Shown piece by piece: positions 1-6,003 of a DNA stretch of 6,848 nucleotides. The stretch spans positions 1-6,848 of the forward strand of contig JAPLUP010000616.1 of NCBI GenBank assembly GCA_026397575.1, written 5' to 3'. A program made the position numbers and the translations under genes. The notes under the pieces were generated by a model, which saw only the letters and a list, made by a program, of their open reading frames with translations, did not search any database and had not been told where the DNA came from. Within the stretch, counting starts at the first letter, position 1, and every line of letters starts with the position of its first letter. Origin of the DNA: Candidatus Zixiibacteriota bacterium. GTDB taxonomy: Bacteria; Zixibacteria; MSB-5A5; CAIYYT01.

Positions 1-1040
1 ATCTTGCGCGAAAAGTTCTGTGATATATTGCGATAGTCAGCTTTATCGCGGATGAATAATTTGCGGATCAGTTCGTCCATCTGGCTCATTACCGGCTGGA
101 AAAGAATTAGCGCAATAATGATGAAAACGACTTCGACACCCGGAAGCTTGAACCCGAACAGTGTAACGATGATCGATTCCAGTTGCCGGATGATCAATAC
201 ATAGGCGCCAACCACAAGTGCCGAGGTTGCCGAGTAGACCAGCGATTGCCGCACTATCAGGCGCACGTCCATAAAACGATAGCGTACTATCGCCCAGACA
301 ATCGAACCGCATCCGAAGATTAGTGCCAGAATCGTAATTGCCGTCGTTGTCCCTCGTGAGAGCTCGACAATTCCCAGATTGGGCAGAATGAAGGCAACCA
401 CATAGAGTGCCAGCGCCGAAATGATGCCGTAGATCACGACCACTACCTGCTTGCGCAATTGTACCGCGACCACGCGCTTGGTGCCCTGATAGAGAATCAG
501 CGCGGCAACGACGACATACACGAAATTGACGATCGAAAACGCCTTGGCGTGACTGTCAAGCAATATCGAGAACACTGTACCCGCCAGCGTCGCTGCCTGT
601 TCCAGCGGCCCGAAAATCGCCTTGCCCATTGTCCCCATCTCACTGGGATCGATCGACTTGATCAGTTTGTCGGGATTGGCAAGAACGGTTGTCAGAAGCA
701 GATGGAACACATGGGGGATGAAGATCGTGTATTTCAGCTTCGGGAACCGACTGTAGAAGCGAGTCTCGGTCGGGAAGCAAAGGGCGAAAAAAACCAGTTG
801 CGGGAAGAATAGTTCCCAGATGTAAACGGAATTGTAGAGCGCACTGCCTCGGGTCAGCGTCTCGGCGCCGAGCATGCCGAGGCCGTAAAACAACGGCCCG
901 AATGCCGCGAAACCGAACATCAACGCCGTGATACGATTTATCCGCTTGCGCTGATCCTCCTGATAGATCAGAAAAGCGATAATGAAGAGCAGCGTAGCGC
1001 ACGCGAGATAGACTACCGCAATAACCAGTTCGAGATTCAC
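1..1040 (-). CDS. Multi-pass membrane sensor, N-terminal part (probable PP2C phosphatase or histidine kinase of a partner-switching module)
   Basis: The frame is open with no stop from a GTG at 1040-1038 to the window edge, giving about 346 residues; the C-terminus is missing. The GTG is chosen because GGGAGG lies a few bases upstream and the preceding gene stops 20 bases before it. The protein begins MNLELVIAVVYLACA and shows about eight or nine hydrophobic segments (roughly residues 3-26, 37-56, 67-85, 99-117, 166-186, 203-225, 232-252, 266-290, 300-318). A juxtamembrane stretch near residues 253-270 (YRFMDVRLIVRQSLVYS) and an end of the type LIRKLFIRDKADYR..NFSR resemble the 7TM-type N-terminus placed before GAF and kinase or SpoIIE phosphatase domains. 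Because it follows STAS and RsbW-like genes, I infer a membrane-anchored RsbU/SpoIIE-like phosphatase that would dephosphorylate the STAS protein. A histidine kinase is the main alternative, since the effector domain is not visible. Confidence 0.72.
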   Translation of the reverse strand, partial: MNLELVIAVVYLACATLLFIIAFLIYQEDQRKRINRITALMFGFAAFGPLFYGLGMLGAETLTRGSALYNSVYIWELFFPQLVFFALCFPTETRFYSRFPKLKYTIFIPHVFHLLLTTVLANPDKLIKSIDPSEMGTMGKAIFGPLEQAATLAGTVFSILLDSHAKAFSIVNFVYVVVAALILYQGTKRVVAVQLRKQVVVVIYGIISALALYVVAFILPNLGIVELSRGTTTAITILALIFGCGSIVWAIVRYRFMDVRLIVRQSLVYSATSALVVGAYVLIIRQLESIIVTLFGFKLPGVEVVFIIIALILFQPVMSQMDELIRKLFIRDKADYRNISQNFSRK

Positions 1041-1060
1041 TCTACCTCCCGAAGCCGGGA

Positions 1061-1489
1061 TCAAGCGATTTTCTTGGTGAGGGTCACGACAGTTCCCCCG
1101 CCTTCAGCGCGATCAATCTCCACCGTGTCCATCAGGTGTTTCACGATGAAAATGCCTCTGCCGACTTCCCGTAACAGATTCCGCGGAGCCACCGGATCTT
1201 CGACCCGCTGAGGATCAAAAGAAATCCCCTGATCTGTGACGACAATCACTACCTGTTCAGGATCAAGCTTGAGTTCGAGGGTGACAGTCTTATTCAGGTC
1301 CCGCTTGTTGCCGTGGTTAATGCCGTTGTTGACGATCTCGGTCGCGCAAATGGCAATATCGGCTATGAGGGTGTCGGCGAGATGGCGTTCTCTGAGTCGC
1401 GACTCGACAAACTCGTCAACCTCCCGGATCAAAGCCGGATCGGAAGGAATCGTAATCCTGTTCTGTTGAATCTCCGGTTTGTTCAGCAT
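1061..1489 (-). CDS. RsbW/SpoIIAB-like ATP-binding serine kinase / anti-sigma factor
   Basis: This 142-residue protein is the usual size for a stand-alone HATPase_c_2 (GHKL) serine kinase. Visible Bergerat-fold motifs in order are the N box ATEIVNNGINHG (49-60, with E51 and N55), the G1 motif VTDQGISFDP (84-93, with D86 and G88), the G2 loop VGRGIFIVKHLMD (109-121), and the closing GGGTVVTLTKK strand (130-140). Proteins of this family phosphorylate a serine in a STAS partner and sequester a sigma factor or another target when the partner is phosphorylated. It lies 16 bases after the STAS gene and 20 bases before the membrane sensor gene on the same strand, so the three are probably one operon. 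The ribosome-binding site is weak, consistent with translation coupled to the upstream gene. No sigma factor gene is present here, so the output target is unknown. Confidence 0.9.
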   Translation of the reverse strand: MLNKPEIQQNRITIPSDPALIREVDEFVESRLRERHLADTLIADIAICATEIVNNGINHGNKRDLNKTVTLELKLDPEQVVIVVTDQGISFDPQRVEDPVAPRNLLREVGRGIFIVKHLMDTVEIDRAEGGGTVVTLTKKIA

Positions 1490-1505
1490 CGCCAGCGACT
1501 ATTGA

Positions 1506-1850
1506 TCATTGCTTCCCGATGGAAGCGACCGCCTCGTCAGTGGAGTTGTAGGCATCAAAAACGGTGATCAGCTTAGTGATCGTCAACAGCGACTTGATCT
1601 TATCAGTCACGTTCGACAGTTTCATTTCACCACCGGCTTCCCGCACGGTCTTCAGGCAGGAAATCATGATTCCCAGCCCCGTCGAGTTCATCCAGTCGAC
1701 TTCCTTCAGATCGATCACCACATTTTTCGCGTTCTGGTTGACGTGATCTCGGATAGCTTCCTTTAGAATGGTTGCGTCTGGTCCACCCATGATCTTACCC
1801 TTGGGCTCCAAAACGATCACACCATTCTGTTCACGGCTGTTAAGTTTCAT
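1506..1850 (-). CDS. STAS-domain anti-anti-sigma factor (RsbV/SpoIIAA-like)
   Basis: This 114-residue protein is a single STAS domain. It starts with a beta hairpin (NGVIVLEPKGKIMGG, about 9-23) and has the hallmark strand-loop-helix VVIDLKEVDWMNSTGLGIM at 44-62. S56 (T57 next to it) is in the position phosphorylated by the cognate kinase in SpoIIAA/RsbV. Unphosphorylated STAS proteins bind the RsbW-like kinase and release its sigma factor, and phosphorylation blocks that. The ATG at 1850 is supported by AAAGGA a few bases upstream. It is the first gene of the minus-strand cluster, followed at 16 bases by the RsbW-like gene, and it sits downstream of a good promoter at 1919-1946. It could act on a non-sigma target, as some STAS modules do, but the family assignment itself is firm. 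Confidence 0.92.
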   Translation of the reverse strand: MKLNSREQNGVIVLEPKGKIMGGPDATILKEAIRDHVNQNAKNVVIDLKEVDWMNSTGLGIMISCLKTVREAGGEMKLSNVTDKIKSLLTITKLITVFDAYNSTDEAVASIGKQ

Positions 1851-1918
1851 ATTGTCCTTTCCTCTAACTCCTTATTACCGCTTGCGCTGGCCTTTCCGCA
1901 GTACGGGACAGCCTTGTT

Positions 1919-1946
1919 AAGATAGAGATTCGCGTAGTTCTGTCAA
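1919..1946 (-). promoter_or_regulatory. Sigma70-type promoter for the partner-switching operon
   Basis: Read on the minus strand, a perfect -35 TTGACA (1946-1941) is followed after 16 bases by TATCTT (1924-1919, four of six consensus positions). It lies about 70 bases upstream of the STAS start codon and points at it. This is a consensus match only; the start point is not known. Confidence 0.6.
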
Positions 1947-1990
1947 TCAATTATACGTCGTCACCGTCTCAGGGTTGTGGATGCTGTTTT

Positions 1991-2030
1991 GGCGCCTTAA
2001 AGCGCCGCCAACATTGGCGGCAGGCCGGCC
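1991..2030. repeat. Cluster of inverted repeats in the divergent intergenic region
   Basis: Three palindromes lie within 40 bases: GGCGC/GCGCC arms around a short AT-rich spacer (1991-2006), a perfect 8-base inverted repeat GCCGCCAA-CA-TTGGCGGC (2004-2021), and the self-complementary octamer GGCCGGCC (2023-2030). The first two overlap, so they are mutually exclusive hairpins. The cluster sits between the minus-strand STAS promoter and the plus-strand barrel gene. It could be an operator region, a REP-like dispersed repeat, or RNA structure in the leader of the barrel gene. No T-run follows on either strand, which argues against a simple terminator. Confidence 0.6.
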
Positions 2031-2135
2031 ATTCCTGTCTACCATTCTGGATGATCGTCCCGTCGTCTCAGTCGATCTATCGTGCCATCGGCTTCTATTC
2101 GCCTGACAAAGATCGCGCTTGACGTCGGCTGTTCC

Positions 2136-3479
2136 ATGAACATATTGCGGCCAATGAGGCAACAGGGACAGACATCTCAACGACCTTTTCCAAGCCGGTC
2201 TTTCCTCATTCTGCTACTGGCCGCATTCGGCCTTTCCGTAATTGTCAGCCCGGATGCAAACGGGCAGGGATGCCGCTTCAAACTCAGTTACTCGCAGCGG
2301 GTGCGTATCGAGACCACCAACAACGTCACCACACTTGACAATGACGCACAGGCCGGCTCAAGCTACCTGCGTAATCGGACGAGCGTGATGCTCCAGGCGT
2401 TCCCAGGCTTGCGCTGGGAAGTGGCCACGAAACTGACGAACGAGTTGCGAGATTACTTCGTCCCAGAGACAAAGGGAATGAACTGGGATGAGGTGTTTTT
2501 CGATCTTCTCTATGTCAAATGCGACAGCTTAGGCGGTCATCCAATCACCATCACGCTCGGGCGCCAGAACATCAATCTCGGCGAGGGATTTCTGGTCATG
2601 GATGGGGGACCGCTCGATGGCTCTCGCTCAGCCTATTTCAACGCCATCAATATCAACTGGCAGGTTAATCCCAAAAGCACTCTGGCGCTCATATATGCTA
2701 ACCAGCCGGAACAGGACGATCTTCTTCCCATAATTCACAATCAAGACAAGGCACTCGTCGAGCAACCGGAGCAGGCGTTTGTTGCCTATTATTCCAGCAA
2801 TCTGAAGAGTGCCACCCTGCAAGCCTACGTCATGCGCAAGAACATCGGCGCGACCAGCACAAAACGATCAGCACACGTCAACTGCTTGGGGTCCTACGTG
2901 CAAGTGCCCGTAACCTCTCGCTTGACCGTCACCGGTGAGTTGGCAGCGCAGATAGGGAAGAGGGCTGGAGCAAACCAGCGAGCTTACGGTGGTTATGCCT
3001 ACGCCGAGTACAAGACGGGTTGGCCGGTGCCTTTTCCCAAGGCTTTCACGCTGGGCACTTTGTACTTGAGCGGCGACAATCCAACCACCGGCAAGTATGA
3101 GGGATGGGAACCGATGTTCGGTCGCTGGCCCAAGTGGAGTGAACTTTACATATACACACTCGTTCGCGAAACCGGCGCCGCGTATTGGACAAACCTCGCG
3201 TCTATCTTTGCCAAGACGTCAATCGTGGTCGTTCCCGATCTAACGCTCTCCCTTGATCTTCACCATCTGATGGCTCCCCAGAGAGCCAATCCCAAGACAC
3301 CATTTCCGGTGGGCAAAGGCACAAATCGAGGTGACTTGTTTATTGGTAAGCTCACTTACCAGATGAACAAGCACGTTAGTGGTCATGTCCTCTGGGAGAA
3401 TTTAGATCCGGGAAACTACTACTTCGACGGCGCCGATGACTGCGCTTGGATGCGAATGGAATTCTTGCTGAAATTCTGA
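2136..3479 (+). CDS. Outer-membrane beta-barrel protein, alginate-export/porin-like
   Basis: From the ATG at 2136 the protein has 447 residues. It begins with a basic n-region and a hydrophobic core (FLILLLAAFGLSVIVS, about 23-38) followed by PDANGQG, a convincing signal peptide. ATG 2154 would give a shorter n-region, and GTG 2082 is possible but adds an odd extension; none has a strong ribosome-binding site. The mature part alternates polar and aromatic residues as expected for beta strands. It contains TLGRQNINLGEG near 138-149, like the GRQ strand of alginate-export (AlgE-type, PF13372) barrels, and ends MRMEFLLKF, a C-terminal aromatic barrel-assembly signal. There is no TonB box or plug, so passive diffusion is likely. 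The gene stops 14 bases before an inner-membrane symporter gene, which suggests both handle the same solute. The substrate cannot be read from the sequence; alginate export itself is not implied. Confidence 0.78.
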   Translation: MNILRPMRQQGQTSQRPFPSRSFLILLLAAFGLSVIVSPDANGQGCRFKLSYSQRVRIETTNNVTTLDNDAQAGSSYLRNRTSVMLQAFPGLRWEVATKLTNELRDYFVPETKGMNWDEVFFDLLYVKCDSLGGHPITITLGRQNINLGEGFLVMDGGPLDGSRSAYFNAININWQVNPKSTLALIYANQPEQDDLLPIIHNQDKALVEQPEQAFVAYYSSNLKSATLQAYVMRKNIGATSTKRSAHVNCLGSYVQVPVTSRLTVTGELAAQIGKRAGANQRAYGGYAYAEYKTGWPVPFPKAFTLGTLYLSGDNPTTGKYEGWEPMFGRWPKWSELYIYTLVRETGAAYWTNLASIFAKTSIVVVPDLTLSLDLHHLMAPQRANPKTPFPVGKGTNRGDLFIGKLTYQMNKHVSGHVLWENLDPGNYYFDGADDCAWMRMEFLLKF

Positions 3480-3493
3480 CCTGTGGAGTCAAT

Positions 3494-4930
3494 ATGCTTG
3501 CTAAGATAATAATCACCTCCGCCTTCGGCTTAATGATCGTGATTATCGGGATACTGGGACTGCGAAAAACGCGCTCCTTCTCGGACTATTTCCTTGGCGG
3601 TGGTCAGATCGGTCCCATTATGACCGCGTTTACCTACGGCGCCGCCTATTTTTCGGCCGTTCTCTTCATCGGCTTCGCCGGCAAAATCGGCTGGGATTTC
3701 GGTATGTCGGGATTGTGGATCGCGCTCGGCAATTCACTCATCGGCGTGTTGGGTGTTTGGTGGCTCATGGGATACCGAATCAAGCAGATGTCCATCGAAT
3801 ACAAGGTGGACACGATGCCGGAGTACTTTGAAAAACGTTACAACAGCAGGGCATTCAAGCTTTACAGTTCGCTGGCAATCTTCGTCTTTTTCATACCTTA
3901 TTCTGCGGCTGTATTTATTGGTCTCTCGTATCTCTTCAAGGTCAACTTCAGCATCGACTACAGTCTAGCTCTCATTCTCATGGGGTCTTTTACGGCGCTG
4001 TACCTGGTGATGGGTGGATACAATTCCATGACCATGATTGATGTCTTCTTCGGCGTAATCATGGCTCTGGGAGCGGTAGTGCTGATCGCCAGCACTGTTG
4101 GCGCGGCCGGCGGGCTGACCCAGCTTACCAGCAAGCTCAACTCGTTCGATCCCAGGCTGACGGCGGCAGTAGGTCCGCCCGGGTCGTGGCCGCTGTTTTC
4201 ACTGATCTTCTTGACGAGTGTTGCGCCGTTTGCCATGCCGCAGTTAGTGCAGAAATTTTACGCCATCCGAGACCGCAAGGCAGTCCGCATCGGGATGGTC
4301 GCTTCAACTCTTTTCTCAATTCTGATTGCCACCAGTGCCTATTTTACCGGGGCAACTTGCCGGGTCTTTATGACACCAGAGAGCGCTCCGGCGGCATTCT
4401 CCGGCGGCAAACCTATTTTTGATGCTCTAATGCCGGAGATGTTCACGAGCGTCATTCCGCAGTCATTGTCGGTATTGATGTTGCTCTTGGTGCTTTCGGC
4501 CTCGATGTCAACTCTCGCCGCGCTGGTGCTGTTATCCAGTTCGTCTGTGGCCAAGGATTTCTATGCCGGTTTTATCAATAAGAACGTCTCCGACAAAAGC
4601 TTGACCCTGTTGATGCGGTTTTGCAGCGCCTTTTTTGTCCTGCTCTCGGTAGTGCTCGCGTACTTTAGGCCGGCTACGATTGTGGCAATTCTGGGAATAT
4701 CCTGGGGCGCGATCGGTTCTGCTTTTCTGGGTCCTTTCCTTTGGGGTATGCTTTCCAAACGTACGAATAAGGCCGGCGCTTTCGGATCGTCATTGCTGGG
4801 GGTGGGGGTGTGCGTTATTCTTTATGCCACCGGCACGCCTTCACCGCAGGCAGGGACCATCGGCATGCTGGTATCCTTGGCTGCCGCCCCGTTGATCAGT
4901 CTGATTCACCGATCGCCTCAGACAGAGTAG
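3494..4930 (+). CDS. Sodium:solute symporter, SSS/SLC5 family
   Basis: This 478-residue membrane protein matches the usual SSS length (PutP/PanF class, LeuT fold) and is rich in hydrophobic segments throughout. The ATG at 3494 is preferred because GGAG lies six bases upstream; an in-frame ATG at 3446 would overlap the barrel gene. Family motifs are FSDYFLGGGQIGP (29-41), the first-core-helix segment TYGAAYFSAVLFIGFAG (47-63), MPEYFEKRY (108-116), GGYNSMTMIDVFFGVIM (174-190), PQLVQKFYAIRD (249-260), and SASMSTLAALVLLSSSSVAKDFY (335-357). In PutP-type transporters the serine/threonine equivalent to S339/T340 binds Na+. It would drive sodium-coupled uptake of a small solute such as a carboxylate, amino acid or vitamin; the precise substrate cannot be assigned. 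It is coupled to the outer-membrane barrel gene upstream. There is no clear T-run terminator after the stop. Confidence 0.92.
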   Translation: MLAKIIITSAFGLMIVIIGILGLRKTRSFSDYFLGGGQIGPIMTAFTYGAAYFSAVLFIGFAGKIGWDFGMSGLWIALGNSLIGVLGVWWLMGYRIKQMSIEYKVDTMPEYFEKRYNSRAFKLYSSLAIFVFFIPYSAAVFIGLSYLFKVNFSIDYSLALILMGSFTALYLVMGGYNSMTMIDVFFGVIMALGAVVLIASTVGAAGGLTQLTSKLNSFDPRLTAAVGPPGSWPLFSLIFLTSVAPFAMPQLVQKFYAIRDRKAVRIGMVASTLFSILIATSAYFTGATCRVFMTPESAPAAFSGGKPIFDALMPEMFTSVIPQSLSVLMLLLVLSASMSTLAALVLLSSSSVAKDFYAGFINKNVSDKSLTLLMRFCSAFFVLLSVVLAYFRPATIVAILGISWGAIGSAFLGPFLWGMLSKRTNKAGAFGSSLLGVGVCVILYATGTPSPQAGTIGMLVSLAAAPLISLIHRSPQTE

Positions 4931-4965
4931 TCTGATCCTGCGGGGTTGAAGACTCCCTGGTTGAT

Positions 4966-4982
4966 TTGACCGCTGCGGTCAA
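4966..4982. repeat. Perfect palindrome downstream of the symporter gene
   Basis: TTGACCGC and its exact reverse complement GCGGTCAA flank a single T. As RNA this would be a 7-base-pair stem with a CTG triloop, 35 bases after the symporter stop. No U-run follows, so an intrinsic terminator is doubtful. A protein-binding site or transcript-end protecting hairpin are alternatives. It also lies close to the probable left end of the insertion-sequence remnant. Confidence 0.5.
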
Positions 4983-4989
4983 TGGCCAT

Positions 4990-5514
4990 ACATAGCGTAA
5001 ATTCTTCTGTATAAATTTGGTATTGGTAGAGAAGCAAACGGGTACATCCTTGTTTAGCAGAATCAGTTACAGGAGGTACCCGATGCGAGAATTGGACTTC
5101 TCGGAGAGTATTTGATGTTTCGTTGGTCAGGGGTCAAGGGGATTTGGGATTTAATTCAGGGGGAGGTTGTGGGGAGTGTTCGGCGGCGGTTGGAGAGTTT
5201 TCTGTGGGTGGAGGTTGAGGCGCGGGTTGGTTGTGGGCGGTATGAGCGGAATGGGAGCCGTTGCGGGTACCGCAACGGGAGTTACGTGCGCGACTTGTTA
5301 ACGAGCTACGGTTGGATTGAAGATTTGGAAGTACCGCGGTTACGGGAACGCGGGTATGAGACGGAGGTGTTTAAGAAGTATCGGCGTCGTCAGCGGCGGT
5401 TGGATGGTGTGTTGTTAGAGGCGTTCTTGTTGGAACATTCGACCCGAAAGACGATCCGGTTGTTTCGTCAGGCATATGGAGCGTCGGTGAGTGCGCAGAC
5501 GGTACGGTATTATC
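4990..5514 (+). mobile_element. Truncated IS256/mutator-type insertion sequence remnant
   Basis: The segment contains the N-terminal third of a mutator-type transposase gene and its upstream leader. Its coding part is unusually rich in G and T on the plus strand and short of C at third positions, unlike the genes on both sides, which suggests foreign origin. The right border is set by the switch to dockerin coding sequence at about 5515. The left border is a guess: the AT-rich stretch GTAAATTCTTCTGTATAAAT (4997-5016) could belong to the terminal repeat region. No matching right terminal repeat remains, so no target duplication can be checked here. Confidence 0.6.
5071..5115 (+). other. Strong ribosome-binding site and ten-codon ORF overlapping the transposase start
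   Basis: AGGAGGT at 5071-5077 is five bases before ATG 5083, which opens the ORF MRELDFSESI ending in TGA at 5113-5115. That stop overlaps the next ATG (5115-5117) by one base in the arrangement TGATG. It may be a leader peptide that couples translation to the transposase. Alternatively it is the original N-terminus of the transposase, split by a small frameshift. The latter fits the decayed state of the element. Confidence 0.5.
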
Positions 5515-5573
5515 GATGTCTGCGGGTTCATCTGTGGCGACGCCAACGCGGATGCTACAGTCGACATCTCTGA
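5115..5573 (+). pseudogene. IS256/mutator-family transposase, N-terminal fragment
   Basis: From ATG 5115 (or TTG 5112) about 133 residues look like the N-terminal region of mutator-type transposases (PF00872). They include RYERNGSRCGYRNGSYVRDLLTS-type sequence with the following GWIEDLEVPRLRERG (the family pattern of NGxRxR, then G.I.L.VPR.R.G). Next come F.KY.RRQRRLDGVLLEAF, then HSTRKTIRLFRQAYGASVSAQTV, the usual helix-turn-helix-like stretch. Family members are about 400 residues long; here all DDE catalytic residues are missing. From about 5515 the frame runs through dockerin DNA out of phase and stops at 5571-5573, so the last 19 or so residues are not transposase. The protein cannot be an active transposase. 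A regulatory DNA-binding fragment is conceivable but there is no evidence for it. Confidence 0.82.
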
Positions 5574-5730
5574 CGTCGTCTATCTGATCGGTTACATCTT
5601 TTCCGGTGGTTCGGTACCATCGCCATTGCTTGCTGGTGATGCGAACTGCGATAGCACAGTTGACATCTCGGATGCGGTGTACTTGATCAGCTACATCTTC
5701 AGCGGCGGTGCGGCACCTTGTGCCCCGTAG
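5515..5730 (+). pseudogene. Orphan C-terminal tail with two dockerin-type I repeats
   Basis: In the frame one base ahead of the transposase, the sequence reads DVCGFIC and then two 33-residue-spaced repeats, GDANADATVDISDVVYLIGYIFSGG (split here: GDANADATVDISD, VVYLIGYIFSGG) and GDANCDSTVDISD with AVYLISYIFSGG, ending APCAP and TAG at 5728-5730. Each repeat has the calcium-loop pattern D-x-N-x-D followed by D at loop position 12, as in dockerin and EF-hand-like loops. Such tails usually end large secreted proteins, where they mediate binding or anchoring. Here the rest of the protein is absent: upstream is transposase DNA, and nothing dockerin-related is found to its left. The GTG at 5491 lies in transposase DNA and is not a credible start. 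It is therefore a gene remnant left by a rearrangement. Confidence 0.8.
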
Positions 5731-5756
5731 ACGGGGCTGAAAACGTCGAAAGAAAA

Positions 5757-5784
5757 ACCGGGAGCCTTGAGGCAGGCTCCCGGT
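5757..5784 (-). terminator. Intrinsic terminator of the tRNA-His unit
   Basis: A perfect 11-base-pair stem (ACCGGGAGCCT / AGGCTCCCGGT) closes a six-base loop. On the minus strand it is followed at once by TTTTCTTT, giving a textbook Rho-independent terminator about 46 bases after the tRNA. On the plus strand no T-run follows, so it is directed against minus-strand transcription. Confidence 0.87.
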
Positions 5785-5830
5785 CTCAAAAATCTCGATA
5801 TTAGTCACCGAGCAAATACATTAATTCAAG

Positions 5831-5905
5831 GGTGGATGATGGGTCTCGAACCCACGACCTTCAGGGCCACAACCTGACGCTCTAACCAACTGAGCTACAC
5901 CCACC
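5831..5905 (-). tRNA. tRNA-His (anticodon GUG)
   Basis: Read on the minus strand, the 75-base gene folds fully. It has an extra 5' G(-1) opposite C73, acceptor GTGGGTG/CATCCAC with one G-U pair, D stem GCTC/GAGC, anticodon stem TCAGG/CCTGA with loop TTGTGGC (anticodon GTG), and T stem GTGGG/CCCAT around TTCGAGA. The G(-1):C73 pair is the identity element of bacterial tRNA-His. No CCA is encoded; the gene is followed by CTTG, so CCA must be added after transcription. It has its own promoter (5942-5970) and terminator (5757-5784). Confidence 0.97.
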
Positions 5906-5941
5906 GTATAGAACGGCGTGCGCCTATTGGCACGGACGGGT

Positions 5942-5970
5942 AATATATGCGCCGGGCAACACTGAGGCAA
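5942..5970 (-). promoter_or_regulatory. Sigma70-type promoter for tRNA-His
   Basis: On the minus strand TTGCCT (5970-5965, four of six -35 positions) and TATATT (5947-5942, five of six -10 positions) are separated by exactly 17 bases. Transcription would start about 29 bases before the mature tRNA 5' end. The promoter lies between the nitroreductase stop and the tRNA, so the tRNA need not depend on read-through. Confidence 0.62.
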
Positions 5971-6003
5971 CTCCAAAATCGAGCGCTTTCCACCGTTCGC
6001 CCA

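Noticed and set aside
459..1002. Open frames on both strands (459-812 plus, 640-1002 minus) inside the membrane sensor gene.
   Set aside because: They lie in other frames of a continuous reading frame that encodes clear membrane helices, and their products are low-complexity basic sequence with no family pattern.
1236..1766. Plus-strand open frames antisense to the RsbW-like and STAS genes.
   Set aside because: They are antisense to two well-recognised protein families and show no motif or ribosome-binding site of their own.
2119..2145. Possible plus-strand promoter TTGACG with CATATT 16 bases later.
   Set aside because: It would place transcription start at or after the likely start codon of the barrel gene, and the -10 match is mediocre.
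1947..2180. Minus-strand 77-residue open frame across the divergent intergenic region.
   Set aside because: It overlaps the promoter, the inverted repeats and the signal-peptide coding region, and it resembles no protein family; its openness is explained by GC-rich palindromes.
5115..5730. A functional transposase-dockerin fusion protein.
   Set aside because: The two parts are in different frames and the transposase frame stops at 5573, so no in-frame fusion exists without frameshifting, for which no slippery site was seen.
5371..5808. 145-residue minus-strand frame antisense to the transposase fragment and dockerin repeats.
   Set aside because: It reads across a rearrangement junction and a terminator; its apparent internal repetition is only the complement of the dockerin repeats.
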